From: Sipunculus nudus
Taxonomy: Eukaryota; Annelida; Sipuncula; Golfingiida; Sipunculidae
Direction: 5' to 3'
Length of the DNA: 64,000 bases
Assembly (NCBI GenBank): GCA_026874595.1
Contig: CM049318.1
Coordinates: 44,310,456 to 44,374,455, forward strand
The notes below the pieces were generated by a model. It saw only the letters and a list, made by a program, of their open reading frames with translations. It was not told the DNA's origin and searched no databases. The first letter of the stretch is position 1. The number at the start of each line of letters is the position of its first letter. Positions 33,997 through 47,209 of this stretch are shown in pieces. Position numbers and translations under genes: made by a program.

Positions 33997-36533
33997 TTAA
34001 TCCCTTAAAGTTTGACCAATATTCCTGATTTTAAAACTAAGTTTAACAGTGTTATTTACACCTAGGCTCGGCCAACTTTAAGAGATATGAATGAAATGCT
34101 ACAAAGTATATATATCTTCTTAAATCTGGTTAAATCTATCTTAAATCTATCTCATTTGAATATTAGGATTAAATTCCTGAACAATTTTTTCTTAAAAAAA
34201 AAATTAAAATTTTCCAAGTCTCAACAAAAAGAATTTATTTAACGTTAAAATTATAAGATTCATCTTGTTTATTAGTCCTGTGTATTGAAGAGGTGGGTGG
34301 GGGAGGGGTCTCTGTTGTAACTGCACGTTGCTGAAAAAAATGTAAAATTATAAGATTAATCTTGTTTATGGTACAGGTCTGTCAACAGAATTTGGGGGGG
34401 GGGGGGAGAGAAAGGCTGCCTGTGGGATTAACTGCAGACAGCCTGATCAAGCTCAACAAGAGTGAGGGCTTGCCCCAGTGATGGGATTACATAACATCAG
34501 GGGAGCATAGCAATGCACTGTAGGACCTACAGTGACCAAAGTGGACTGCTTGACAATGTAAGGGAATACATCAAGAGGTTCCAAAAAATTCAATAACTAG
34601 CCTAATTTTGCAGCTTTTATTTTCAAATTTCAGATTTTATCAGATTAAATCCTTAAGTGTACATACTGTGAAAATTAAATCCAGAGTATTTACAGGAAAA
34701 AATGTGCCATGGCCAAAGTTAGGCAAAATTTAAGGTACTGATTTTATATTTATGCTTAAAACTTTAAACTAGGGCTGAATGACTGGGGGGGGGAGAGTTA
34801 CAAAACTATGGATACATATTAATACATAATACAAAATAAAATTCAATGGTGCTTACAGGGACTGGTGGGAGTTACAGCACCTCTGCATATACATAAAGGA
34901 TAACATTTTAATTTAAAAGAAATTATTTAAAATATTTAAAAACATGCAGAGAGATGGAAAACAAAGCAAATAACTTTAATTTCCATTCTACTGAGACAGG
35001 AAAATAATGAACAAATATTTGCATATGATCCTATTTTTTTTGTTAAGTCATTTTTTTTTAAGTTTATAAATTTTACTATATATTTGCAGTATATCATATA
35101 TATCTAAATATTTGAATTGATTCATAAATCTAAATTGCATCAACATTTATACTTAATTTAGTCAGGTAACATCAAATTAGGCACACAGGCATATATATAT
35201 ATATATTTTTTATAAAATATTTTTAATTTTGCAAAGCAATACTATATATGGAAATAACACTCCAGATTTCATAATTTAAATTGCACCTTTATTTATCCAT
35301 GATTTGCTTCATATATTATCAAATTATGCCTACTGATGGATTAAATTATATTTAGTTTAATTATTTAAAAGGAAATAGTTTCTTTAAAATGCTACATCAG
35401 ATCAACGTGGCATCTCTTGGATTACTTCTTGAATTAATATTTCAACAAAAGTGGTGCACATTGGATCAACAACAGCTTTACATTTAAAGAAATACAGCTG
35501 ACAATAACAAACCATGTATTGCAATATAATTGGTAAGGTGGTGGTGTGTGTGTGTGTGGGGGGGGGGGGGGGCTGTTAGGGTAGGGCCCATGAGAATAAG
35601 TGTATGTTTATTACAGCAGGGCAGTTCTGCCAGTGCTGCATTACTTATAAGGTTACCGAGGCAAGGCTGTAGTGAGCAAGAGTGGGGTCTTGGATGTACA
35701 AAATGCAAATACATTAGAGCATCTGAAAAACTTCAATGTGGTAATAAATATAAGCTGTATTATGAGTTGTTGTTGTTTAGCTTATGTATGATTTTGATAG
35801 TACCTTTGGAGACAGGGAAGAGGATTGATTTCATTTATTTTATTAACTAATGGAGTACTATTGTCACACAGATTTTGACTTGGCCATATAACTTATAAGC
35901 AGATCATATAATATAAGAGTTTAACTATTTATTGAAAAAATTACAAATATTGTCCCAAATATAATTTTTATTAAAAATAAAAAGAGAATCTTATGATTTT
36001 TTAAAAAGAAATATAACTCAAATGAGTACATATTCATATTCGTATTTAAATACAATTGCAAAGTATTTGCACCATGTCTGGTATTTATTCAGTTTTCACC
36101 AAACAATGTTGAGAATCCAGAATATACAAAATTCACACATTTAAATAATGATCATAAGTACCTGGTTTTATGGCTTTTATTTATATTAAAAAAAATAAAT
36201 GTATAATATTCATTTTGGACTAATTTTACATCAATGTACACACTAGACACAGTAGGAATCTAGATTAATATTATCAACTGCATCTTTGTATATCATAAAT
36301 TTCCTTCATATGATCCCTAATGATTAGTAATGAATAATATGATTTACTTTTTTATCATTAAAATTGAACTGAAAAATACCATAGGTGACTGCATGGTGTT
36401 ATTTGGAATACGTGACATTCTATCCATCGATACAAGATTCTTATATCATCAGTTACTGCAAGTTAATTTCCTGTTATTATAAAGCAACAAATTCCTTTTT
36501 TATTTTTCTTTGATTTGTTATTATCAAGTGACC
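33997..36533 (+). mobile_element. Family A-related body sequence with poly-G tracts, no clear ends
   Basis: 34260-34750 matches 60046-60505. 35480-35720 matches the poly-G region of the short A subfamily (42040-42160). 35730-36520 matches 57715-58520. G-runs lie at about 34394-34406 (13) and 35558-35572 (15, after a TG repeat). There is no 5' palindrome or 3' hairpin, so boundaries are unknown. Frames over the G-runs are artefacts. Confidence 0.6.
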
Positions 36534-36559
36534 CATAGGTCATGACGCTCAGCTGCCAA

Positions 36560-37744
36560 GCATGACCTGCGACATCATGGGCTGAGATTCACAACTTCCA
36601 GTTAAATTTTGAAGACCCAATATGTTGAAATTTTCTACGACAACAGAAATATATATCACCTGTGTCTGGTTAAAAAACAGTGAATTTATGGTCAGAGGAA
36701 AAATATTGCTTGTTAACCTATCAGCAACTATTCCCAGAGCTTGCTTGATACCTGTCAGTCTCAAAAGGAACACCACAAAGGGCAAATATAAGATCAACAT
36801 ATATAGCAAAAATCAAGGAAATCCATGCAAGAATTATTGAGAAATGGGTGCTTCTGTTTAAATTTTATTTAATACAAGCCAACTGTACTGCACCTGTATA
36901 AATGATGGTAATATTATTAAGAAATATTTGATTAATATACTTCTAACTGCATTCACTTTAACAGTTCTTGAGATAATATGATCAAAAGGAATATGGTTGC
37001 CTGGTGGCCATATTCAACTTCTGACAGGTCTGAAATCAGACAACAAACGTTCTCTAAATTGGATCAAACATTGAAGAAAAATCACTGAAACTGCACTGAA
37101 AAAAAGGATTTCTAAGGTGGATAACTAGCAGACATAATGGATTTCTGACAAGTCAGACATTTGATATCACACATCCTCCAATAAGAGACCAAACTTGGGG
37201 CAAATTCTCCAAAGGATGGTACAGTAATGAATGTCCAAAACAAATCAAAAGGCATGTTAAGGCCCTCATATCAGATTTATAGATATGCAAATGTAAAAAG
37301 TGTAAGTCTAATATTTTTTATTATAACTCTGCTTTTCAATGGGGTCAGCAGGGTAGGTAAACTGCAAAACCTGAAAGAAAGGAAATGCAGAAAGCATGAC
37401 TAAAAGTCTTGTAATGAAAAAAAGCCATCCTTAATCCAGGTACATATCCACATATTATGAGAACAAACACTTGCTTTTATATGTGGTGATTTATATATAA
37501 ATATTCCGATATCTAGGAAACTAAGTTTATTGCTATGATTCCACAAAATAAACTGCAAAATGTTCCCATCATCTTATAAATCAGTAGCTAAACCTTAATA
37601 ATATACTCATATAGTCTTAAAGCCTGGCTGAAGCATTCAAACAACAGTGTTTTTGTTACGCAGTAACGAGGTACTTATCACGCAGCCTTATCACTTAATA
37701 GGCTGATACAAAAGGGAGTCATATGTCACCAGTGTCACTCACAA
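36560..37744. other. Low-copy interior sequence, no recognised gene
   Basis: AT-rich, not repeated elsewhere in the window. An 86-codon minus-strand frame (36549-36809) and a 72-codon plus-strand frame overlap each other and show no conserved motif. It may be sequence captured by the surrounding A element or older host DNA. Confidence 0.35.
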
Positions 37745-38580
37745 TTACAGTGACACAGTGTCTAATTTCAGGTTTTCAAGAAGATTTTTCATGGACCTCC
37801 CTGGATATTAAGTTTGAAGATTCCAGGTCCAGTGGTTATAATTTGTGCCCTGTTAACAGATGACAGTTTCATTGCAGATCTGAAAAAAAAAGAGAAAAAA
37901 ATTAGAAAAAATTGGAAAAAAGTACAGGTGGCGCCACCTGTCTGCAGCAATTGATGGAACATCCGATGATCAATATTAATGCAAAGAATCATGGTGATCA
38001 ATGCAGTAGTTATTCTGATACTTGAGCTTTTGTACAAATTTTGCATTATTCTGGGGGGGGGGGGGTACTTTGGAGCCCCATAGCTCCAAGGATATGGGTA
38101 AAAGAGACCTAATTTCAGGTTTTCAAGGAGATTTTTCATGGACCTCTCTGGATGTCAAGTGAGAAGATTCCAGGTCCAGTGGTTACGATTTGTGCTCTGT
38201 TAACAGATGACAGTTTCATTGCAGGTCTGAAAAAAAGAGAAAATAATACATAAAAATTGGAAAAAATATAGGTGGCACCACCAGTCTAAAGAAGGTGATG
38301 GAACATCCCATGATCAATATTCATGCAAAGAATCATGGTGATCAATGCAGTAGTTATTCAGATACTTGAGCTTTTGTATCAAGTTTTGCATTATTCTGGG
38401 GGGTACTTTGGAGCCCCATAGCTCCGAGGATATGGGTAACAGAGACCTAATTTCAGGTTGTCAAGGAGATTTTTCATGGACCTCTCTGGATGTCAAGTGA
38501 GAAGATTCCAGGTCCAGTGGTTACGATTTGTGCTCTGTTAACATATGACAGTTTCATTGCAGGTCTGAAAAAAAGAGAAA

Positions 38581-39175
38581 ACAAGGGACCCATGGGTCAC
38601 GGCGCTCAGCTGTTATATATGATAAAAAATATGATTTGGGAAAGAGGCATATGCTGGTTTTGTGTGGTATAAATATAAGCTTTATTATGAGTTGTTGGTG
38701 TTTAGCTTATGTATGATTTTTATTGTATCTTTGGAGACAGGGAAGAGGATTGATTTCATTTATTTTATTAACAAATGGAGTGCTATTTTCACACAGATTT
38801 TGACTTGGCCATATAACTTATTAGCAGCACATATAATAAAAGAGTTTCACTATTTATTAAAATTTAATAACAAATATTGTGCCAATATAATTTTTATTAA
38901 AAATAACGAGAGAATCATATGATTTTTTAATTAAATATAACTGAAATAATTATTAAAATATTATAGAATATATGCATTCATGAATACATTTTGAAAGTAT
39001 TTACACTGGTATTCAAATACTTTCATTTTTACCTGAATTCCCATTCTGATGCAAGAAATTTTATAATGGAGCACATATTCATATTCATATTCATATATAT
39101 TTGCTAAGTATTTGCACCATGTCTGGTATTTATTCAGTTTTAGCCAAACAATGATGTTGAGAATCCAGAATATAA
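38581..39175 (+). mobile_element. Family A 5' part (TTATATATGATAAAA subtype)
   Basis: ACAAGGGACCCATGGGTCAC with GCTCAGCTG. The body is shared with 50400-50840 and 57633-58230. It is interrupted at 39176 by another A 5' tip. Confidence 0.65.
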
Positions 39176-41066
39176 ACAAAGGACCCATGGGTCACGACAA
39201 AAGTTTGAAATTTTGGCAAATGCAAAATATGAAAAATATTCTATTGTAATGTTTTATATTTATATAAGCATATGAGAAGCTAAGAGGAAAGGGCCCTCCT
39301 ACTTGGTTATACTAAAGTTCTCAATATATGATTGCAAACTAATACTCTGACAAAACTGTCATGAAGAAAAACAGAATAAGTTTTGAGATACTGTGATGCA
39401 TATGAAAAATTTACAGGTGGACAGGCAAGTGGACAGAATGGACTAATACCTTCATTTCACTTTCAAGGGAATAATGCATTTAAGTTTATATATAAGCCTA
39501 TTTTTTTAGCATATCCACTTTTTTCATTAATAGTTTTTATCTGATTCATTTTTTTTATTTACAAGTGTTATAAATTTGTAATATAAAAGTGAAAATATAA
39601 GTTAAAATATTAGAATTCTAAGTTGCAATCATTATATATCCAGATTGTAGCTCACATTGGGTCATATTATGCATACACATATATTTTATTATTTTTAAAT
39701 CAAATGTTTAAACTGAATGTAAAAGAAAATAATGCTACAACATGGCATCTAAAAAATTATTCCTTGAATCCCTATTAAAAAGTTTTGCACATTGGAGTTT
39801 TCAGGACATGCTTAATTTTATTCACCGAAATAAAATAAAAGATTCAGTAAATATGATAAAATAAAAACATCTTTTCAAATTAAATTAACACACTGTTGGT
39901 TGAATGAGGGACAAACAATATCATTATGCTAATTAAAATCTCAGCTATAATTAATAACTGGAATTAATAGTCAATTTCACACCTGGTGAAGTTTTACTCT
40001 TCTGAAGTAAAGCATTACTTATCTGATGAACATCCAGACTTTTATAGCAATACATCACTTTGTGGACACAATTAAATGTGCACTTTAATCATTATAACCC
40101 TGGTGGTACAATACAAAATCTAAAATGTAGCATGTCCAAGAATAAAATAAGATACAGAAAATTATAACATTCATCTAGTTTATGCACCAGCTGGGGGGGG
40201 GGGGGGGGGTTGAGTGCAGGGCAGAGGAGAAGCCTGCTAGTAGTGGCCAAGCTGGGTCAAGGCAAGCTGCCTGGGGTGGGTTACATAATGCAAGTGAAGG
40301 CTGTACTACCAGGTGGGCCAGATGTAAACAACACTTGACATGGTGTATGAAAACTTGAATAAAAGCTACTCTTTTCAACCAATTTCTTTGAAATTTCAGA
40401 TTTTAAAAGATTAAATCCTTAAGTATATATGCTGTGAAAATTAAATCAACAGTGCTTACAGGGAAAAAACGTGCCACTGCTGCCAAAATTAGACAAAATT
40501 TAAGGTATTGATTTTTTATTTATGTTAATAACTTGAAAAATTTGCAAAATTCAGATCTAATTTTGGGCAAACAATTGAATCTTGATTAAGCATAGTTATA
40601 TTCCTGAAAAAAAGTCTTCAGCTTCAGCAATTCTCATGTTAAGTGAGCAAATATATTTCCTGATTTTAAAAAAATTGCATTATATTTGGGCCTATAACTT
40701 CAAAATAATACCCAATACTACCTAATTTTTGGTATGTGCACAGAAAATGTATGGAAGAATATGAATACTAAATATGATCAAAAACAGATCAGTGCTTTTG
40801 ATATTAGGCAGACTTGAAGTGTAACAATTGCTTTTTTATGGAAAATGGAGGTTTTTCCTTAATATCTCGAAAGAACAAAGTTCTAATGACCCAATTTTTG
40901 GTATGGTAGGAGATTTTGGGGACATCTAATGGTATGCAGAATTTTGGATTCCTAGGTCCAACAGTTTTAAAACGTGCCCTGTTAACGGACGGCCGGACTG
41001 CCGGACGGACGACGGACAAAGGACCACGACTATAGCTCAGATGACTTATAGTCAGCTGAGCTAAAA
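39176..41066 (+). mobile_element. Family A element with degraded 5' tip
   Basis: ACAAAGGACCCATGGGTCAC keeps the palindrome but lacks the GCTCAGCTG motif. It has a 17-base G-run (40193-40209), the A 3' body, a microsatellite (40987-41018) and an intact 3' hairpin 41034-41062. A gap of seven bases separates it from the next A element. Confidence 0.7.
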
Positions 41067-41073
41067 ATACATA

Positions 41074-42979
41074 ACAAGGGACCTATGGGTCACTGTGCTC
41101 AGCTGACGTTAACCTTGAAGGTAAAAATCTAATATAATATCTAATGGAGATAAATTGTAAGAGGAAGAGGTAATAAAGGCCATGGTTGGTTTATATGATT
41201 GGTTTGTATTGATGAGCAAGAAATTGTTGCAAAAATTATTTTGTGACCTGACCATGTGTTTCCTTCCTAATGTTGAAACTAAAGCATGTGAGCAGTTTGT
41301 GAACAAATGATCTGTACTATTACCATGATCATTAGTTGGTTTTTCGATTAACTGTTGACATTTCAGTAGTTTACACATTTGTTCAATTGAATCTATTTTT
41401 TTATATGATATATATTATTAAATATATATGTATTTTTTTTATGAAATGTATACAGTTGAAATATAGCTAATTAACAACATAAAACAGGGCAAACAAAGCC
41501 TGATCTCAAATTCTGCTGAGGCAGGAAAATAATGAACAAATGTTTGTATTAAATCCTGATTTTTTTATCACATCAATTATTTTCTAAATTAAGTTTATAT
41601 TTCTATACATTTCCAATATAACATATATATTTGAATATAAAAGCTGATTCATAATTCTCAATTGCATCATCATAAATCTCAATCTTGTCAAATAACACCA
41701 TATCATGCATACAAATGTTTATTAATTTTTTACCACAAAAATATATCTTTTAAATCTGTAAAACAATAAATATCTAAAAATAATACTTGATTTAGATTTC
41801 ACAATTTTTAATTGTGTCTTTATTTATCCATAATGGGCTTCATATTTTATAATAATTTAAGCATACTGATGGGTTCATTTATATTTGTTAAAATCATTTA
41901 AAAGAAAATTGATTTCTTTAAAAATGCTACATTACACAACATTGCATCTTCTGGATCACACCGAATTATTTTTTCAAGGAAAGTTTTTGCATATCGGAGT
42001 GGAAACAGCATTACAATTAAGGAGATACAGTGAAAACAATAACAATTACTGCATAACACTTGGTGTGTGGGTTTGCGGGGGGGGGGGGGGGGGGGGGGGG
42101 AGGGGTTGATTGGGGTGGTGATATGAGAATAACTGTACACCTGTCACAGCAGGGGATCTCCCCCAGTGACTGTAACAAATCAGAAACCCTGGCATAGCTG
42201 ACTTCCAGTGACCTGGAGTGGGACCCTGCATCTGTAATCAAAGCATGTGACTACAGAAAAAAATCAATAACTAGCTTAATTTTCAAGCTTTTATTTTCAA
42301 ATTTCAGATTTAGACAAACTAAATATTTATGTTTACATGCTGTGAAAATTAAATCAATGGTGCTTACAGGAATAAAACGTGCCATGGTCAAAGTTGGGCG
42401 AAATTTAAGGTACTGATTTTTTTTATGCTAATAACTTAAAAAATTTACAAAATTCAGATCTAATTTTGGGTAAACAATTGAATCTTAATTAAACATAGTT
42501 ATATACTTGATAAAATAGACTCTAGTTTCAAAATTTTTTTTCATGTAAAGTGAGTTATTATTTTTCCTGATTTTTTACAAAGTCCATTATGTTTGGGCCC
42601 ATAACTTAAAGAATTTATACTTTACAGACTTAATTTCTGGCATGTACATAGGAACTATATAGAGGAATATTTATGGTAAATATGAGGAAAAACAGATGAG
42701 TGGTTTTGATATTAGGCAGTCCTGAAGTGTGAAAATAGGATTTTAATAAAAAATTGAGGTTTTTCCTTAATTTCTCAAAGGAACGAAGTCGCAAAGACCC
42801 AGTTTTCGGCTTGGTAGGAGATCTTGGGGACATCTAACAGTATGCTGAATTTTTGGTTCCTAGGTCTTACGGTTTCAAAACGTGCCACATCTATGGACGG
42901 ACGGACGAACAGACGGACGGACGACGGACAATGGACCACGACTATAGCTCAGATGACTTATAGTCAGCTGAGCTAAAAA
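41074..42979 (+). mobile_element. Complete short-subfamily A element (1.9 kb) with poly-G
   Basis: ACAAGGGACCTATGGGTCAC with GCTCAGCTGACG, a unique AT-rich interior, a G-run at 42077-42100, the A 3' body, a microsatellite (42895-42929) and the hairpin 42946-42974. Near-identical complete copies lie at 45281-47206 and 60506-62393, so this is the most recently amplified subfamily in the window. It contains no 336-bp array and no protein gene. Confidence 0.85.
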
Positions 42980-44232
42980 TTGGAAAAAATATAGGTGGCA
43001 CCACCAGTCTAAAGAAGGTGATGGAACATCCAATGATCAATATTAATGCAAAGAATCATGGTGATCAATGCAGTAGTTATTCAGATACTTGAGCTTTTGT
43101 ATCAAATTTTGCATTATTCTGGGGGGGTACTTTGGAGCGCCATAGCTCCAGAGATATGGGTAAAAGAGACCTAATTTCAGGTTTTCAAGGAGATTTTTCA
43201 TGGACCTCTCTGGATGTCAAGTGAGAAGATTCCAGGTCCAGTGGTTACGATTTGTGCTCTGTTAACAGATGACAGTTTCATTGCAGGTCTGAAAAAAAGA
43301 AAAAAATACATAAAAATTGGAAAAAATATAGGTGGCACCACCAGTCTAAAGAAGGTGATGGAACATCCCATGATCAATATTCATGCAAAGAATCATGGTG
43401 ATCAATGCAGTAGTTATTCAGATACTTGAGCTTTTGTATCAAGTTTTGCATTATTCTGGGGGGTACTTTGGAGCCCCATAGCTCAGAGGATATGGGTAAC
43501 AGAGACCTAATTTCAGGTTGTCAAGGAGATTTTTCATGGACATCCCTGGATATTAAGTTTGAAGATTCCAGGTCCAGAGGTTACGATTTGTGCCCTGTTA
43601 ACAGATGACAGTTTCATTGCAGGTCTGAAAAAAAGAGAAAAAAATACATAAAAATTAGAAAAAATATAGTTGGCACCACCAGTCTAAAGAAGGTGATGGA
43701 ACATCCCATGATCAATATTCATGCGAAGAATCATGGTGATCAATGCAGTGGTTATTCAGATACTTGAGCTTTTGTATCAAGTTTTGCATTATTCTGGGGG
43801 GTACTTTGGAGCCCCATAGCTCCGAGGATATGGGTAACAGAGACCTAATTTCAGGTTGTCAAGGAGATTTTTCATGGACCTCCCTGGATATTAAGTTTGA
43901 AGTTTCCAGGTCCAGTGGTTACGATTTGTGCCCTGTTAACAGATGACAGTTTCATTTCAGATCTGGAAAAAATTGGAAAAAAAATTTCAAAAAAATTGGA
44001 AAAAATACAGGTGGCACCACCAGTCTGCAGGAAGTGATGGAACATCCCATGATCAATATTCATGCGAAGAACCATGGTGATCAAAGCAGTGGTTATTCAG
44101 ATACTTGAGCTTTTGTATCAAATTTTGCATTATTCTGGGGGGTACTTTGGAGCGCCATAGCTCCAAGGATATGGGTAACAGAGACCTAATTTAAGGTTTT
44201 CAAGGATATTTTTCATGGACCTCCCTGGATGT
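42980..44232 (+). repeat. Family A tandem array, four units
   Basis: Units near 42994, 43330, 43670 and 44011 begin AGGTGGCACCACCAGTCTAAAG or a variant. The array is continuous with 37745-38580 across the insertion. Confidence 0.8.
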
Positions 44233-44731
44233 AGGTGGCCCCATCAACACCTCAATTTCAGATATGACTCATGTGACCAACATTGGCATAAAATTTGGTG
44301 ATGATAGCTCCAGCCGTTTCTGAGATTGTAATTTTACTATGCTTTTTTGGACAGACGACTAAGTTCAACTTCCTGTTACTTGGCCAAAAATCTCCGAACT
44401 GGAACCATTCGAACAAACTTGAGAGAGATTGTTCCAGAGATCATTTCTGTGAAATATTGGACAATTTGGCTGGACAGTTTCAGAGAAGAAGATTTTTAAA
44501 GGTTTTTAAGCTTTTTCTCTATAAAATCTAAATTAATGCAGATACCCAATAATAAGCTCCAGGCCACCAAGTTTCACATGTGACGAATTCTTACATGTAA
44601 TTTGGAGCTGCTAGCTCCGACAGTTTCTGACTTACAGCCATGGACGGCGGAAAGCCAGCCCTGGATGGCAGACGGCGGACAGCGGACAGACGACGCTGCG
44701 CCATCGCATAAGCTCACAGGTTCGCTAAAAA
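44233..44731 (+). mobile_element. Family C fragment with 3' end
   Basis: It begins at AGGTGGCCCCATCAACACCTC and ends at the C 3' tip (44703-44731), with a GGCGGAC-like stretch before it. There is no 5' tip; it abuts A sequence directly at the unit palindrome. Confidence 0.75.
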
Positions 44732-45280
44732 GAAATCAGGAATACATGTAAAATTATTACAGATGCATACTGAATGCAAAATTAAAATACAGATATATCT
44801 CATTGATGGCAAATTCTTGAATTAAGTTAAGTAGGGATACCAATAATTTATAATCCATGTACAGTTGTATTTATATAGCCACAGAGAGCTGAATATCCAT
44901 GAATATCCCATTGCCTGGTATGATGATACAGGCACTGATGACCCTGTACAAAAAAGGCCGATGCAGATGGCGCCACCAATACCTCAATTTCAGATATGAC
45001 CTATGTGACCAACATTGGCATAAAATTTGGTGATGATAGCTACAGCCATTTCTGAGATTTAAATTTTAATATGCTTTTTTGCACAGTTAACAAAGTTCAA
45101 CCTCCTGTGTCTCGGCCAAAAATCTCTGAACTGGAACCATTCGAACAATCTTGAGAAAAATTGTTCCAGGGATCATTTCCGTGAAATATTAGACAATTTG
45201 GTTGGACAGTTTCAGAGAAGAAGATTTTTCAAGCTTTTTTAGCTTTTTCCCTATAAAATCTAAGAAAATGCAGTTAGAAA
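44732..45280 (+). mobile_element. Family C element, left part
   Basis: A fragment of the long C body is followed by a C unit (palindrome GATGGCGCCACC near 44969). It stops at GCAGTTAGAAA, the same site occupied by A at 3933. It resumes at 48860. Confidence 0.7.
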
Positions 45281-46277
45281 ACAAGGGACCTATGGGTCAC
45301 TGTGCTCAGCTGACGTTAACCTTGAAGGTAAAAATCTAAAATAATATCTAATGGAGATAAAGTGTAAGAGGAAGAGGTAATAAAGGCCATGGTTGGTTTA
45401 TATGATTGGTTTGTATTGATGAGCAAGAAATTGTTGCAAAAAATATTTTGTGACCTGATCATGTGTTTCCTAATGTTGAAACTAAAGCATGTGAGCAGTT
45501 TGTGAACAAATGATCTGTACTATAACCATGATCATTAATTAGTTTTTTGATTAACTGTTGACATTTCAGTAGTTTACACATTTGTTCAATTGAATCTATT
45601 TTTTTGTATAATATATATTATTAAATATATATGTATTTTTTTTATGAAATGTATACAGTTGAAATATAGCTAATTAACAACATAAAACAGGGCAAACAAA
45701 GCCTGATCTCAAATTCTGCTGAGGCAGGAAAATAATGAACACATGTTTGCATTAAATCCTGATTTTTTTATCACATCAATTATTTTCTAATTTAAGTTTA
45801 TATTTCTATACATTTCCAATTAAACATATATATCTGAATTTAAAAGTTGATTCATAATTCTCAATTGTATCATCATAAATCTCAATCTTGTCAGATAACA
45901 CCACATCATGCATACAAATGTTTATCTATTTTTTACCACAAACATATATCTTTTAAATCTGCAAAACAGTATCTAAAAATAATACTTGATTTAGATTTCA
46001 CAATTTTTTATTGTTTCTTTATTTATCCATAATGTGCTTCATATTTCATAATAATTTAAGCATACTGAGGGGTTCATTTATATTTGTTAAAATCATTTAA
46101 AAGAAAATTAATTTCTTTAAAAATGCTACATTACACAACATTGCATCTTCTGGATTACACCTTGAATTATTTTTTCATGGAAAGTTTTTGCATATCGGAG
46201 TGGAAACAGCATTACAATTAAGGAGATACAGTGAAAACAATAACAATTACTGCATAACACTTGGTGGGTTGGGTTTG

Positions 46278-46311
<34 letters not shown>

Positions 46312-47206
46312 GATTGGGGTTGTGATATGAGAATAACTGTACACCTGTCACAGCAGGGGATCTCCCCCAGTGACTGTAACAAATCAGAAACCCTGGCATA
46401 GCTGACTTCCAGTGACCTGGAGTGGGACCCTGCATCTGTAATCAAAGTGAGTGACTACAGAAAAAAAAATCAATAACTAGCTTAATTTTCAAGCTTTTAT
46501 TTTCAAATTTCAGATTTAGACAAACTAAATATTTATGTTTACATGCTGTGAAAATTAAATCAATGGTGCTTACAGGAAAAAAACGTGCCATGGTCAAAGT
46601 TGGGCAAAATTTAAGGTACTGATTTTTTTTTTATGCTAATAACTTAAAAAATTTACAAAATTCAGATCTAATTTTGGGTAAACAATTGAATCTTAATTAA
46701 ACATAGTTATATACTTGAGAAAATAGACTCTAGTTTCAAAATTTTTCATGTTAAGTGAGTTATTATTTTTCCTGATTTTTTACAAAGTCCATTATGTTTG
46801 GGCCCATAACTTAAAGAATTTATACTTTTCAGTACTTTAAATTATATAATACAGACCTAATTTCTGGCATGTACATAGGAACTATATAGAGGAATATTTA
46901 TGGTAAATATGAGGAAAAACAGATGGGTAGTTTTGATATTAGGCAGTCCTGAAGTGTGAAAATAGGATTCTAATAAAAAATTGAGGTTTTTCCTTAATTT
47001 CTCAAAGGAAAGAAGTCGCAAAGACCCAGTTTTCGGCTTGGAAGATAATCTTGGGGATATCTAACATTATGCTGAATTTTGGATTCCTAGGTCTTACGGT
47101 TTCAAAACGTGCCACATCTACGGACGGACGGACGGACGGATGGACGGACGACGGACAATGGACCACGACTATAGCTCAGATGACTTATAGTCAGCTGAGC
47201 TAAAAA
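45281..47206 (+). mobile_element. Complete short-subfamily A element (1.9 kb) with 31-base poly-G
   Basis: The tips are the same as the 41074 copy. The G-run is 46280-46310, the microsatellite 47122-47156, and the 3' hairpin ends at about 47202. It is inserted in family C at the site used by the older A at 3933, though the two A copies belong to different subfamilies. Confidence 0.85.
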
Positions 47207-47209
47207 ATA

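Larger units (their letters stand above)
36534..44232 (+). mobile_element. Family A element with low-copy interior, its array split by three A elements
   Basis: A degraded 5' tip (CAAGTGACCCATAGGTCATG, GCTCAGCTG) is followed by about 1.2 kb of low-copy sequence. A-type units run 37745-38580 and resume at 42980-44232 after the insertion of 38581-42979. The uninterrupted form of the insertion site (AAAAAAAGA-AAATACATAAAAATTGG) is near 43295-43320. No A 3' hairpin follows. At 44232 the sequence switches to family C at AGGTGG. Confidence 0.6.

Noticed and set aside
35530..35850. 106-codon plus-strand glycine-rich frame
   Set aside because: It is produced by a TG/poly-G run in A-related sequence.
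36549..36809. 86-codon minus-strand hydrophobic frame as a membrane protein
   Set aside because: AT-rich low-copy DNA with an equally open frame on the other strand and no conserved motif.
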